Shown: positions 1 to 8,965 of the stretch, piece after piece
How positions within the stretch are numbered: the first letter of the stretch is position 1
How the letters are laid out: every line of letters starts with the position of its first letter
Assembly (NCBI GenBank): GCA_021814145.1
Contig: JAKAIY010000018.1
Location: 1-38,129 of the forward strand
Length of the DNA: 38,129 bases
DNA from: Chloroflexota bacterium
GTDB lineage: Bacteria; Chloroflexota; Ktedonobacteria; Ktedonobacterales; JADMIN01
Reading direction: 5' to 3'
Position numbers and translations under genes: made by a program
Notes under the pieces: model-generated
Databases searched by the model: none
What the model saw: only the letters and a program-made list of their open reading frames with translations
What the model was told of the DNA's origin: nothing

Positions 1-33
1 CCTCCTGGGACTGCTGGATGCTGACGATATCTC

Positions 34-414
34 CTACCCTACCCCATGTGGCGTGATCCCGGGCCTGAAGCCTTTATATACAGCCTTTAGTCGCCATGCC
101 ACGTTACCTCCTCCAAAGGGTGACATCCACTGGACCAGGAGTTCTCCCGCCATCCACCCATACCAACACAGTATGCCAGCGATGACAGGAGGGGCCAGCG
201 GATGCGCGCGTATCGCGGCGCGCATATCTCCACGAAGCATGCTCGCCGTTGCGGTCGTGAAGCCACAGAGAGGGCATCTCATTCCTGTTATTCGCCTGAA
301 AGGACACAGCACTGGCAGATAATGCCTGGAGCTATACCGTGCGAACAGGATGTACAACATACCCAGGCCAGAAAACAGGAACAGGCGCAACCCGGTTTTG
401 TTGCCGCTTGCCAT
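34..414 (-). CDS. DUF2752 family membrane protein
   Basis: This encodes a 126-residue protein with the DUF2752 signature: a CPF...TGMRCPLCGFTTA stretch (two Cys pairs) between two hydrophobic segments, roughly residues 7-25 and 65-90. The family is found in membranes of many bacteria and has no settled function; the paired cysteines suggest metal binding or a redox role (inference). The reading frame stays open upstream to a TTG at 558, but that extension is Arg/Cys-rich and unlike the family, and a promoter candidate at 541-570 would start transcription inside it, so the ATG at 414 is preferred although its ribosome binding site is weak. Nothing recognisable lies between it and the left edge. 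Confidence 0.75.
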   Translation of the reverse strand: MASGNKTGLRLFLFSGLGMLYILFARYSSRHYLPVLCPFRRITGMRCPLCGFTTATASMLRGDMRAAIRAHPLAPPVIAGILCWYGWMAGELLVQWMSPFGGGNVAWRLKAVYKGFRPGITPHGVG

Positions 415-540
415 GATCTGGTGAGTCAGGGCGCGCTTGCCACTAGACTTCAATGCTTCTCTCCGCCCCTCGCACTCGCCCGCCGCCACGCGAAGACGCC
501 ACAAGCTCCGAATACAATGCACATGCGGGAGCTTGCGGCT

Positions 541-570
541 AGGATAGCATGCCGCCAAATCTTAAGTCAA
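541..570 (-). promoter_or_regulatory. Candidate promoter of the DUF2752 gene
   Basis: On the minus strand TTGACT (570-565) is followed after 18 bases by TATCCT (546-541), a fair sigma-70 type match. Transcription would begin near 534, leaving a leader of about 120 bases before the ATG at 414. Confidence 0.4.
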
Positions 571-613
571 TCGCCCTGTTATATAGCGTTAGTGGAATAA
601 TCAATCGCGCCCG

Positions 614-2782
614 CTATCTCAGCCCCTGCGCCGCCAGCGCCGCCAGCACGCGCGCCGGGGTGAACGGGACCGCGCGCAGGCGGGCGCCGCAGGCCGCGTA
701 GATCGCGTTGGCGACGGCGGGCGCGGTGGTAATCGTCGCGGGCTCACCGGCGCCAACTGGCGGCTGGTGGGGCTGGTCGAGCAGTTCGATCTCGATTTCC
801 GGGATCTCCGAGAAGGTCAGAATGGGATAGCTCTCCCAGTCGAGGCTGACGAAGCTTTCCGGCGTGAAGCGGTATTCCTCTTTGAGCGCGCGACTCAGCG
901 ACTGGATGACGTTGCCCTCGATCTGGTTGCGCACCCCGTCGGGATTGATGATCTGCCCGCAGTCGTGCGCCACCACGATCCGCCGCGCGCGCACGGCGCC
1001 ACTCGCTACATCTACCGCGACCTCCGCGACAGTCGCGGCGTACGCCTCGGTGTTCTCGTAGCGAGCGAACGCCAGCCCACGCCCTACGCCCGCTGGCAGC
1101 GGCTCGCCCCAGCCCGCGCGCCGCGCCGCCGCCTCCACCACCGCCCACGCGCGCGGGTCATCCAGGTAGCGCAGGCGGAACGCCAGCGGGTCCGCGCCAG
1201 ACGCCGCCGCCAGCTCGTCCACGAACGACTCATTGGCGAAGGTGTTGGCGAACGCGCCCAGGCTGCGCATCGAAGAGAAACGCAGCGGCATCCGCGCCAG
1301 CCAGTGGAGCGTCACGCGCTGGTCTGGCAGCGCGTAGTCTGTGGGCGCGTTGCGGTCGCCACCAAGGAAGAAGGGGCGTGGCGGCGGCTCAGGCGCGCCA
1401 ACCAGCCGCCCGGCGACAAAGTCGCCCGCCTGACGCGGACGGTTGGCATGCGAAGGTGACCAGCCCTCGAAAGACCAGCCGCTGATCGCGCCACTCGCAT
1501 CCAGCCCGCCTCGAAGCTCAATCATCATCGCTGGCGTTTTGGGCTCCCAGGCGAACTCATCCGCGCGTGACCATTGCAGGCGCACCGGTCCGCGCGTTTC
1601 GCGGGCGATCAGCGCGGCGTCCCCCGCCACGTCATCCGCGCCGTTCTGGCCGTAGCCGCCCGCGCCCTCCATGTGGATCACGCGCACACGCTCCAGCGGC
1701 ATACCCAGCAGGTCGGCCAGCGCCGCGCGCAGCGGGTAGACACCTTGCGTGGAGCTCCAGACGGTGACGGTCTGGCCATCAAAGTCCGCGACCGCGCACG
1801 ACGGCCCGATGGAAGCGTGCGCCTGGAATGGCGTGGTATACGTCGCGCTGAGCCGTGTCGCCGCCCGCTGGAGCGCCGCGTCAGCGTCGCCGCTGGCCGC
1901 CACAACCCGGTCGGTAGCCGGCGCCTGGCGCAACGTTTCGTAGAGTGTCTCCATCGCGGGCAGAGCCGGCCCTTCGCTCCAGCTCACGCGCAGATCGCGC
2001 GCCGCGCGGACCGCGGCCTCCTCGCGCTCCGCCACCACCGCGACGAAATCGCCCAGCCGCACAACACGCGCGTCGCGTACGGCGCTCTCATCCAGTCCCA
2101 GCAGCCTCGCGCCCGGGCGCGGCGGACGCGCAAGCCGCGCGTGCAGCATGCCGGGCAGCCGCAGGTCATGGACGAACGCGGGCTGGCCGGTGAACTTCGC
2201 GGGTAAGTCCAGCCGGGGCGCGGAGGTCCCAACGAGACGGTACTCCTCTGGTCGCTTGAGTGGCGCCACATCCGAAATATCGCAATCGAAGCGCCCACCA
2301 GCCAGCAGCCCGGCGTAGGTGACGCGCGGCCCAGGCTGGCCGCGCAGCGTGATTATCCCGTCCTGGACTGTCAGCTCGTCCGGCTTCGCGCCTAGCTCGG
2401 AAGCCGCCATCTCCAGCAGCGCCGCGCGCGCGGTGGCCGCCGCGTGTCGCAGGGTCATGCCGCCAGTCTCGATGGTCTTGCTGCCAGCGGTATAGCCCTC
2501 ATCTGGTGTGCGCCCTGTCTCGCCCATCACCATGCGGACGCGCGCCAGCGGCACATCCAGCTCTTCGGCGACGATCTGCGCTAGCGCCGTGCGGACGCCC
2601 GTTCCCAGCTCTACCTTGCCGCTATAGACGACCACCGTTCCATCGGGCTCGATGGCCAGCCAGTCGTCGAGACGCCGGGATGGCTCGCCCCAGGTGGAGC
2701 GCGGGCCGCCAGCGACCTCCGAGAGCGCGGGCTGGCCGCCGGGATTGGAGCCAGCGGGATTGGTGGGAGGTATGCCAGCCAT
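614..2782 (-). CDS. Molybdopterin-binding large subunit of a xanthine-dehydrogenase-family hydroxylase (isoquinoline/nicotinate/aldehyde type)
   Basis: A 722-residue catalytic subunit of the xanthine oxidase superfamily, resembling the IorB / nicotinate dehydrogenase large-subunit type. It would bind the molybdopterin cofactor and hydroxylate an aldehyde or N-heterocycle with water as oxygen donor. Family landmarks are visible: a VELGTGVRTALAQIVAEEL segment near residue 60, the AGGYGQNGADDVAGDAAL cofactor loop in the middle, HDCGQIINPDGVRNQIEGN late in the protein, and near the C-terminus VGAGEPATITTAPAVANAI, whose Glu is the expected catalytic base. The start ATG overlaps the stop of the upstream 2Fe-2S gene as TGATG, so the two are translationally coupled. 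No FAD subunit is nearby, as expected for the two-subunit branch. The substrate cannot be told from sequence. Confidence 0.9.
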   Translation of the reverse strand: MAGIPPTNPAGSNPGGQPALSEVAGGPRSTWGEPSRRLDDWLAIEPDGTVVVYSGKVELGTGVRTALAQIVAEELDVPLARVRMVMGETGRTPDEGYTAGSKTIETGGMTLRHAAATARAALLEMAASELGAKPDELTVQDGIITLRGQPGPRVTYAGLLAGGRFDCDISDVAPLKRPEEYRLVGTSAPRLDLPAKFTGQPAFVHDLRLPGMLHARLARPPRPGARLLGLDESAVRDARVVRLGDFVAVVAEREEAAVRAARDLRVSWSEGPALPAMETLYETLRQAPATDRVVAASGDADAALQRAATRLSATYTTPFQAHASIGPSCAVADFDGQTVTVWSSTQGVYPLRAALADLLGMPLERVRVIHMEGAGGYGQNGADDVAGDAALIARETRGPVRLQWSRADEFAWEPKTPAMMIELRGGLDASGAISGWSFEGWSPSHANRPRQAGDFVAGRLVGAPEPPPRPFFLGGDRNAPTDYALPDQRVTLHWLARMPLRFSSMRSLGAFANTFANESFVDELAAASGADPLAFRLRYLDDPRAWAVVEAAARRAGWGEPLPAGVGRGLAFARYENTEAYAATVAEVAVDVASGAVRARRIVVAHDCGQIINPDGVRNQIEGNVIQSLSRALKEEYRFTPESFVSLDWESYPILTFSEIPEIEIELLDQPHQPPVGAGEPATITTAPAVANAIYAACGARLRAVPFTPARVLAALAAQGLR

Positions 2783-3255
2783 CAGTTCTCTTCTCCCCAC
2801 ATGAGCGCTTCCGCCCGCCGGACTGCCCGCAGGATGCGCGCGTGCGAGCCACAGCGACAGAGATTGCCATCCAGCGCGGCGCGGATCTGCCCGTCGGTCG
2901 GGTGCGGCGTGCGCCAGAGCAGCGCGGCGGTGGCCATGATCATGCCATTGCTGCAGTAGCCGCACTGCGCCGCCTGCTCGTCGAGAAACGCCCGCTGGAC
3001 GGGATGCGGCTCGCCATCCTCGATCAGCCCTTCGAGCGTCGTGATCTGCGCGCCGTCCACCTCAGCGACCGGCAGCATACAGGAGGTCACCGCCTCCGCG
3101 CCGCGCAGCACGGTACACGCGCCGCACTGCTCCAGGCCGCAGCCATAGAGCGGCGCGCTCAGCCCCAACTCATTGCGCAGCACGTAGAGCAACGGCGTAT
3201 CAGGAGGCGCCGTCACCTCATGCCGCTTGCCATTCACCGTGATCGTGATCGCCAC
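2782..3255 (-). CDS. 2Fe-2S small subunit of the molybdenum hydroxylase
   Basis: A protein of about 157 residues carrying two [2Fe-2S] clusters that pass electrons away from the molybdenum site. The plant-ferredoxin cluster is seen as YGCGLEQCGACTVL with a fourth Cys in VTSCMLP; the second, helical-domain cluster as QCGYCSNGM and LCRCGSH. These are the invariant motifs of the IorA/CoxS/NdhS family and the length is normal. I chose GTG at 3255 because GGGAGG lies nine bases ahead of it and the family core (ITVNGK) begins just after; a GTG at 3282 would add nine residues. It is first in a two-gene operon with the large subunit. Confidence 0.9.
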   Translation of the reverse strand: MAITITVNGKRHEVTAPPDTPLLYVLRNELGLSAPLYGCGLEQCGACTVLRGAEAVTSCMLPVAEVDGAQITTLEGLIEDGEPHPVQRAFLDEQAAQCGYCSNGMIMATAALLWRTPHPTDGQIRAALDGNLCRCGSHARILRAVRRAEALMWGEEN

Positions 3256-3574
3256 AGCCGCGAGCCTCCCTGTCTCATCCACCTGGCGCGTTACCAGGCG
3301 TCTTGGCGCGATATTTCAGGTTTGCCGGGCTTCATGCTCACTGGTCCGCGCTCTCTCGCGATCCATCTTAGCGCTTAATGCCCACGCGCTCACTGTAACC
3401 TGCCAGGCAATCGTTTGTCCACGCTTTCGCAAGGATTGCGAGGATTGCGCGGGAATAAGCGCGGATACCAGGCAAAGAAGCGACCCGGAAAGTCCCATCC
3501 TCTCCGGGCCGCTTCCAGCTGATCCGCCTTCACGCTCGCGCGCTGGAGCGCGCGGTCGCGCGCCGTGGGGCGCC
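3256..3574. other. Gene-free stretch upstream of the molybdenum hydroxylase operon
   Basis: No coding sequence is recognised here. It should hold the promoter of the 2Fe-2S/large-subunit operon and the end of the beta-helix gene. A tandem direct repeat of AGGATTGCG occupies 3432-3440 and 3441-3449 and could be a regulator site. The end near 3530-3575 is very GC-rich, with GCGCGC self-complementary runs but no T-tract. Confidence 0.5.
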
Positions 3575-5317
3575 CTAGAGCAGGGTGTAGGACGCGACGA
3601 CCATCAGCAGGACCGTCACCACCAGCAGCAGGGCGGGCGCGCCGATCACCAGCGCGAGGCGGAAGCGCGCGGTCAGCTTCGAGCCACTGGCGAAGTAGTA
3701 TAGAATCGGCCCTACGACCGGAATCGCCAGCGTCACCGCGCCCCAGGCGAGCCGCTTGCCGCCGCTCAGGTCCTCCCGGTGGGCCAGCTCGACAAAGGCC
3801 ACCGCGAGCCACGCGGCGTAGAGCGCGAAGAACAAGGCGTTGCCGTAGAACGAGAGTAGGATCTGCACGATCGAATAGCTGGTGAAGCCGAGCGGCTGGA
3901 ACATAGCGGAACCTCCTGGCGTGAGGGCGTTGGCGGCGGGCGGGAAACCATTCGCGGACGTGGCCTCTGGCGGCATGGGATCAGCCAGGATCGGCCCTGG
4001 CGGCGCGTTGACATCCGGCATGCCAGCCAGCCGGGGGGAATTGAGCGGCGGCGTGGGCGCCAGCCGCCAGTCCGGCGGGTTGTAGCTCGGCCCCGGCGTG
4101 CTGAAGCCCGTATTCACATAGCTCGCCAGCAGATGGAGCGTGACGCTCATGTCACCGCCGCCGATGAGCGGACCAGGCGCGCCGCAGGCGTGCGTCACTT
4201 CCAGCAGTGGTGGCAGCGTAGTGGCCGCCTTGTTGTTGGAGAAGCAGTTGTTGGCCCCAGCGGGCGCGCCGAGCGCCAGATCGGCGATCCCCGACCCGGA
4301 AACCGTATTGTTCTCCACCACGTTGCCTGAGGCGAGCCAGAAGTTCTGGTCAATGTTGCCAACGACCAGAATGCCGTAAGTAGGGTTGTTCTTGACGGTA
4401 TTGCCAGCGACGTAATTCTTGTCCCCACCGGGAAGGAGAATGCCCGCGCCCAGCGGGATATGCGACCAGAGGTTATAGGGAGCCCTGACGTTGCCATTGT
4501 CGTGGACGTAGTTGTTGAGCAGCGTCGCGCCACGCTGGGGCGCGCCTTTCTCGCTGTCCAGCGTGTTGGGCACGACGCCGGCGCTGTTCATATCCCATTC
4601 GGAGTCTTCCAGCACGACATTGCCACCGGCGTTGGTGCCGGAGTAGCCCAGCCCGTTCCATTCCGACCACACGCGGGTAATGATCGCGTCGCACGGATAG
4701 CACTGGCCGATGTAGAAGCCTGAGTCGGGGCTGCCCGACGCGTAGGAGTCATCGAACTCGCCGTAAACGGAGCCGAAGGAGTAGATGCCGTAGTCGCCAT
4801 TGTCGTAGGCGGTGAGATAGCTGCCGCGATAGCCGGTCTGGTCTGTCCAGAAGAAGCCGTTGCCCTGATAGTGATGGGCGGTCATGTTCTCGATGATAAC
4901 GTTGTCGGCCAGGACGGTGAAGCCGTTCGTAAGCCTGGACTGGCCATCGAGGATGGTGGTGGCGCGGTTCTCGCCGCGAATCGTCAGCCCGGCGGTACAG
5001 ACTTTGACAGCCTCATGATAGACGCCCGGCGCGACGAGGATCAGGTCACCCGGCTGCGCGGCGTTGACGGCGGCCTGAATGGTTGGCTGGTCGGCGGGAA
5101 CATGAATGACGTGGGCGAACTGCGCGGGTGGCGGACCCTTTGGCTGCCGCAGCAAGGAGCCAGCGGGACACAGCCCCTCGGCGGCGGAACCCTGTCGTTG
5201 CGCGAAGGCCGCCGGCGCTGGCGCCGCGAGTGTGAGCAGCAGCGCGGCCATCAGACCAGCGAGCGCGGTAATCGCGAGCGACGGATGGTGATGTCCGGGT
5301 GAACGCGGTGGACGCAT
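3575..5317 (-). CDS. Secreted NosD-like right-handed beta-helix protein with C-terminal membrane anchor
   Basis: A 580-residue exported protein. Residues about 15-40 form a signal peptide (hydrophobic core, then AFAQ). Residues about 68-110 match the start of NosD/pectate-lyase-like beta-helix proteins (VPADQPTIQAAVNAAQPGDLILVAPGVYHE), followed by the repeating helix coils with NNTVSG, NYVAGNTV and NNYVHDNG turns up to about residue 370. A Pro-rich linker follows, then three hydrophobic segments near 483-515, 528-550 and 557-580; the middle one (WGAVTLAIPVVGPILYYFA) resembles the phospholipase D N-terminal (PLDc_N) membrane motif. The beta-helix would therefore be displayed outside and tethered. 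NosD helps copper-site assembly of N2O reductase, and the neighbour upstream is a cupredoxin, but no nos genes are present, so carbohydrate binding is as likely. The ATG at 5317 has only a distant AAGGGG. Confidence 0.75.
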   Translation of the reverse strand: MRPPRSPGHHHPSLAITALAGLMAALLLTLAAPAPAAFAQRQGSAAEGLCPAGSLLRQPKGPPPAQFAHVIHVPADQPTIQAAVNAAQPGDLILVAPGVYHEAVKVCTAGLTIRGENRATTILDGQSRLTNGFTVLADNVIIENMTAHHYQGNGFFWTDQTGYRGSYLTAYDNGDYGIYSFGSVYGEFDDSYASGSPDSGFYIGQCYPCDAIITRVWSEWNGLGYSGTNAGGNVVLEDSEWDMNSAGVVPNTLDSEKGAPQRGATLLNNYVHDNGNVRAPYNLWSHIPLGAGILLPGGDKNYVAGNTVKNNPTYGILVVGNIDQNFWLASGNVVENNTVSGSGIADLALGAPAGANNCFSNNKAATTLPPLLEVTHACGAPGPLIGGGDMSVTLHLLASYVNTGFSTPGPSYNPPDWRLAPTPPLNSPRLAGMPDVNAPPGPILADPMPPEATSANGFPPAANALTPGGSAMFQPLGFTSYSIVQILLSFYGNALFFALYAAWLAVAFVELAHREDLSGGKRLAWGAVTLAIPVVGPILYYFASGSKLTARFRLALVIGAPALLLVVTVLLMVVASYTLL

Positions 5318-5355
5318 GATGGAGACGCCCCTTCCGGTTTCAGCGCGTTCGGTTG

Positions 5356-5389
5356 AAAAACGGGCGCTTCTGAAAGAACGAGAAGCGCC
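5356..5389 (-). terminator. Rho-independent terminator of the cupredoxin gene
   Basis: On the minus strand a perfect 9-bp stem (GGCGCTTCT, 5389-5381, with AGAAGCGCC, 5371-5363) with a nine-base loop is followed after two bases by TTTTT (5360-5356). It begins 28 bases after the cupredoxin stop and isolates that gene from the beta-helix gene. Confidence 0.85.
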
Positions 5390-5416
5390 GCTGATAAGGA
5401 ATCCGGTTTCGCGCGC

Positions 5417-5797
5417 TCAGGCGGTGACCGTCACAACGACTTGCATGCCTGGGTGGATGATGCAGACAACGGTGTACGTTCCAGGGGTGGAAAACACAAT
5501 ATCCCGGGTGTCGCCCGTGTTGAACGTCATACCCTGGGGGTTGTTCAGCTCGGCGGGCGCGCCAGTCTGCGGAATGCACCGCACACCCTGGCCGACGCAG
5601 ATCAGGTGTGTGCCGCCGCTTGCGGGGTCCACGAAGTGGACCGCCTGGCCCGCTTTGATCGTCACGCTGGTCTGCTGGAACGCGGCGACTCCCATATCCA
5701 CTTCATTGCTGGGCTTGCTCGCGCCGCACCCCACCAAGAGGGGCGCAAGGAGCAGCGCAAAGCAGGTTGGCGCGAGAAGGCGCTTGCTTATCCGCAT
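5417..5797 (-). CDS. Cupredoxin (plastocyanin-like) lipoprotein
   Basis: A 126-residue small blue copper protein, probably a lipid-anchored electron carrier outside the membrane. The N-terminus has positive charge, a hydrophobic stretch and a lipobox ending LLVGC (Cys near residue 24). The mature part has cupredoxin copper ligands: a His in GGTHLICVG and the C-terminal Cys-His-Met cluster in YTVVCIIHPGMQVVV. The spacing C-x3-H-x2-M is typical of short plastocyanin/amicyanin loops. GGAGG lies 12 bases before the ATG, slightly far. It is a single-gene unit with its own terminator. Its redox partner is not obvious in the window. Confidence 0.85.
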   Translation of the reverse strand: MRISKRLLAPTCFALLLAPLLVGCGASKPSNEVDMGVAAFQQTSVTIKAGQAVHFVDPASGGTHLICVGQGVRCIPQTGAPAELNNPQGMTFNTGDTRDIVFSTPGTYTVVCIIHPGMQVVVTVTA

Positions 5798-6057
5798 GCT
5801 GGCGAATTACCTCCGATGGACCGGCAGTCTTGCCCCCGGCGATCTCTCCACCTCCGCCCGGCGCGCCATCGCGAAGAGCGCGGCGATGGGTGAGGCCGGT
5901 GGCTTTCCGGTTCGGCATGAGTGTACGCGAGTCGTGGGGAAGCTGTCTAGCCCCCTCGGTGTTTATGCGGACGGGCGGTCTATCCAGCTTTCACCGCTTC
6001 TGGAACCCTGGCGGCTGTGGGCGGGAAGCGCGACGCCCTCCAGAAGCCAGGCGGCGC

Positions 6058-8703
6058 CTAGCTGTCGCCTGGCGCGGGGGCGCCCTCCATCAGCGGAAGC
6101 GAGAGCCAGAATGTCGAGCCAGCGCCCACCTCGCTCTCCACCCCAACTTGCCCGCCTGGGTGCGCCTCGATGAGACGCTTGCAGATATGTAAGCCCAGCC
6201 CCAGGCCCTTGCCCTGGCGCTCGTCCGCCCTGAGCGCCTCAACGCCGGGGACGCGGTGGAACATCTCCCAGACCAGCAGTCGCTCCTCCGGCGCCAGCCC
6301 TGGCCCTTCGTCCCGCACCGCCACGCGCGCCCGCCCTTCCGCCACCTCCACCTTCACCCTGACGGGTCGCTCCTTCGCCGAATACTTGAGGGCGTTGCTC
6401 AGGTAGTTGGCGAGCGCTTCGCCGATACGGTCGGCGTCCCCTATCACCATGACTGGCTGGTCGCCAGGCTGCTCCAGGTCAATGACCCGCTCGGGCTCCG
6501 CCGCCCGTTGCGCCGCGACCTGCTCGCGCGCTATCGCGGCCAGGTCACACGGTGCCAGCTTTAGTTCCAGCTTTCCCGCGCGCGCCTGGGCGATGTCGAA
6601 CAGACGGTCTATCAGCCGGATCAGCCGCTCCACATCGCTCCTGGCTGAGCGCAGGGCGCTATCGAACGCCTCTATCGTCTCGTCAACCTGGGGGCCTCCA
6701 GCCCCACCGGCTATCTCCGCGCGCAGGCGCTTAAGACGGCGCTGCAACAACTGCACGCTGGTATAGACTGTGGTTACGGGATTGCGAATGTCGTGGGCGG
6801 CGATGGCGAAGAACTCATCAAGACGGCGGTTCACCTCGAGCGCGGCGAACTCGCGCGCCTTCGCTTCCTGGTGCTCGCGCTCCAGCCGCTTGCGCGCGGT
6901 CGCGTCGCGCGTGACCGTGACAGCGCCTATGATCTGGCCGGTGGCGTCACGCAGCGGGGCGGCGGTAGCCCTGAAAACCGCAATCTCGCCATCGGGCGCG
7001 CGCAACACCATTTCCACGGGGCGCGCCCCGCTGATAACCTCGCCACGCAGCGCCCGCGTCTGCGCCCACTGCTCTTCGGGTATGGGGGCGCCATTCTCGT
7101 CGGTTGGCAGCGTCTGCACGTAGCGTTCGCGAAGGAATTGAGCCGGCGTTTCGGAAACGAACCGGGCGATCTGCTCGCGGAAAGCCGCGTTGCTCATAAT
7201 GACGCGTCCTTCTGTGTCATAGACCGCTATGCCATCGTTAACCGCCTCGAATATCGCCTCCAGCTGGGCGGCGTGGTCGCGCGCCTCGCGCTCGAGCTGG
7301 CGCTGCTCCGTGATGTCCCAGCCGACGCTTACCGCGCCCAGCACGGAGTCGTCCTTGGCGCGTATCGGCGCGGTATTCCACAGCACCAGGCGCTCCTCAC
7401 CCATCGGGCCGCGATAGAGGAGCTCAACACTCGGGATGACACGCTGCTCACGGACCGCGCGAGCGAGCGGCGTCTGATCTGGCGTAATGGGGCCCGACCC
7501 GTTGGGCAGCATCAGGCCAAATCGCGTTGGGCGCTCCTCGAGCGGCGTGGACAGGTCAGCGCGAGGCCCCAGCAGGCGCTCGTAGGTGGGGTTGATATAG
7601 GTGAGGCGCAGGTCCGCGTCGCAGGTGACGACGAACGCGGGCGCGCTATCCATCGCCGCCTGCCAGCGCGCCCGCTCGCGCTCGGCCTCGGCGCGCGCCG
7701 TCTGCGCCGCTTCGTAGAGCCGCGCCCGGTCAATGGCGAAGGAGATACGCTCACCGACCAGCTTCAACAGGCGAACATCCTGGTCGCTAAAGTGACTGAC
7801 GGCGACGCTGCCCGCCAGCAGGACACCCAGCAGCCGCTCGCCAGCCAGCAGCGGGACACCCGCCGCCGACCGCAGCCGCTCGAGCAAGCGCGGTTTCGCT
7901 ACCGGGAAGGTGGTGAGATCATCTATGATCAGCGGCGCGCGGGTAGCGGCGATGCGCCCCGCAATTCCCTGGCCGACGGGAAACCGCGCCTGCTCGATGC
8001 TCACGCCCTCAAGGCCGCGCGCCTCACTCACATGAAGCTCCTGCCCGCTCTCATCGAGCAGCAGGATAGCGACGTCGTCTACGTCCATGACCTGCCGCGC
8101 CCGCTCCAGCAGCTCGCGCAGCAGGTCATCCAGCGCCAGACTCGACAGCGCGGTGTCGGTGAGCGACAGGAGTTGGCGCAGTTCCTGGTTGGCCGCTTCC
8201 AGCGCGGCGTACGCCATCTCCGTTCGCTTCAGCTCGCTGATGTCGCGAACGGTAGCGATGACCAGCGACTCACCATCGGCGTCCAGCGAGCTGAGGTTGA
8301 CCTCAGCGGGAAATTCACTGCCATCCTGGCGACGACCAAAAAGCTGCAATCCTTCACCCATGGCGCGGGTGAGAGGGGCCGCGGCGTAGCTGGCGCGACG
8401 CAGGGCATGATCGTTGTGAAGACGCTCAGGTATCAGCGTTTCCACCGGGAGGCCGATCAGGCTGGCGCGGTCATATCCAAACAGGAGCTCGGTCTGCCGG
8501 TTGACGATGATGATGCGGCCACTGGCATCGGAAACGATCATCGCGTCGGGGGCAAGCTCCACGATAGCCTGATAGCGGCGTTCGTCGCCATCTCCATCGT
8601 CGCTCGCTTGCTGGAAAGTGGACCCCGCAGGCTTTCCCGCCGCTGGGCGCGTGGAAGTGGGCCGCTCGACGGACTGAGACCTGTCGGGATCATGGCGCGC
8701 CAT
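6058..8703 (-). CDS. PAS/GAF multisensor histidine kinase
   Basis: An 881-residue soluble sensor kinase (no membrane segment seen). Domain order: PAS about 43-155 (AIVELAPDAMIVSDASGRI), GAF about 180-330 (GQGIAGRIAATRAPLIIDD), PAS about 345-470, PAS about 480-600 with PAC-like ends, HisKA about 615-680 with the phosphoacceptor His in FFAIAAHDIRNPVTT, and HATPase_c about 740-875 with the N-box ALANYLSNALKYS, G1 box DEGPGLA and G2 box GKGLGLGLHICK. The kinase is of the HDIRNP class. The start at ATG 8703 has GGAGG at ideal spacing; a GTG-led extension to 8889 is Arg-rich and unlikely. No response regulator is adjacent, so the partner is encoded elsewhere. A GC-rich 8-bp inverted repeat (6046-6053/6066-6073) overlaps the stop codon and may aid termination. 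Signal unknown. Confidence 0.9.
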   Translation of the reverse strand: MARHDPDRSQSVERPTSTRPAAGKPAGSTFQQASDDGDGDERRYQAIVELAPDAMIVSDASGRIIIVNRQTELLFGYDRASLIGLPVETLIPERLHNDHALRRASYAAAPLTRAMGEGLQLFGRRQDGSEFPAEVNLSSLDADGESLVIATVRDISELKRTEMAYAALEAANQELRQLLSLTDTALSSLALDDLLRELLERARQVMDVDDVAILLLDESGQELHVSEARGLEGVSIEQARFPVGQGIAGRIAATRAPLIIDDLTTFPVAKPRLLERLRSAAGVPLLAGERLLGVLLAGSVAVSHFSDQDVRLLKLVGERISFAIDRARLYEAAQTARAEAERERARWQAAMDSAPAFVVTCDADLRLTYINPTYERLLGPRADLSTPLEERPTRFGLMLPNGSGPITPDQTPLARAVREQRVIPSVELLYRGPMGEERLVLWNTAPIRAKDDSVLGAVSVGWDITEQRQLEREARDHAAQLEAIFEAVNDGIAVYDTEGRVIMSNAAFREQIARFVSETPAQFLRERYVQTLPTDENGAPIPEEQWAQTRALRGEVISGARPVEMVLRAPDGEIAVFRATAAPLRDATGQIIGAVTVTRDATARKRLEREHQEAKAREFAALEVNRRLDEFFAIAAHDIRNPVTTVYTSVQLLQRRLKRLRAEIAGGAGGPQVDETIEAFDSALRSARSDVERLIRLIDRLFDIAQARAGKLELKLAPCDLAAIAREQVAAQRAAEPERVIDLEQPGDQPVMVIGDADRIGEALANYLSNALKYSAKERPVRVKVEVAEGRARVAVRDEGPGLAPEERLLVWEMFHRVPGVEALRADERQGKGLGLGLHICKRLIEAHPGGQVGVESEVGAGSTFWLSLPLMEGAPAPGDS

Positions 8704-8913
8704 ACTATGCCTCCTTCGCGGGTGAGCTGACTGGAGGCGCCACATTACCGTCCGCGTCCCCACGAAGGGACGTTCGCAGAGCACGGTAGCCCTGCCTCTG
8801 TCCATGAGTAGAGACTGCCTGTAGCCGCTGCGTTTATCGCAGTATGGCGCGGTCGTTCCAGGTATGTCAATGTTTTGCGCTGGCGCCACTCAAGCTTTTG
8901 GCGCGTGGCGAAC

Positions 8914-8948
8914 GAGCGGCGCGGCCATGATAGCCGCCCGCGCCGCTC
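8914..8948 (-). terminator. Terminator-like hairpin after the M20 gene
   Basis: A perfect 11-bp inverted repeat, GAGCGGCGCGG at 8914-8924 and CCGCGCCGCTC at 8938-8948 with a 13-base loop, starts 17 bases after the M20 stop codon. There is no T-run, so efficiency as an intrinsic terminator is uncertain. Confidence 0.5.
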
Positions 8949-8965
8949 ATGCGCGCCGGATCGTT

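Noticed and set aside
5316-6173. 285-codon plus-strand open frame
   Set aside because: It runs antisense across the cupredoxin, its terminator and the kinase end; no recognisable domain.
6793-8730. 645-codon plus-strand open frame opposite the histidine kinase
   Set aside because: It is antisense to a gene with clear PAS, GAF and kinase motifs; its composition is Arg/Gln/His-rich without any domain.
8704-8889. Upstream extension of the histidine kinase to GTG 8889
   Set aside because: The ATG at 8703 has GGAGG at proper spacing; the extension is Arg-rich and outside the first PAS domain.
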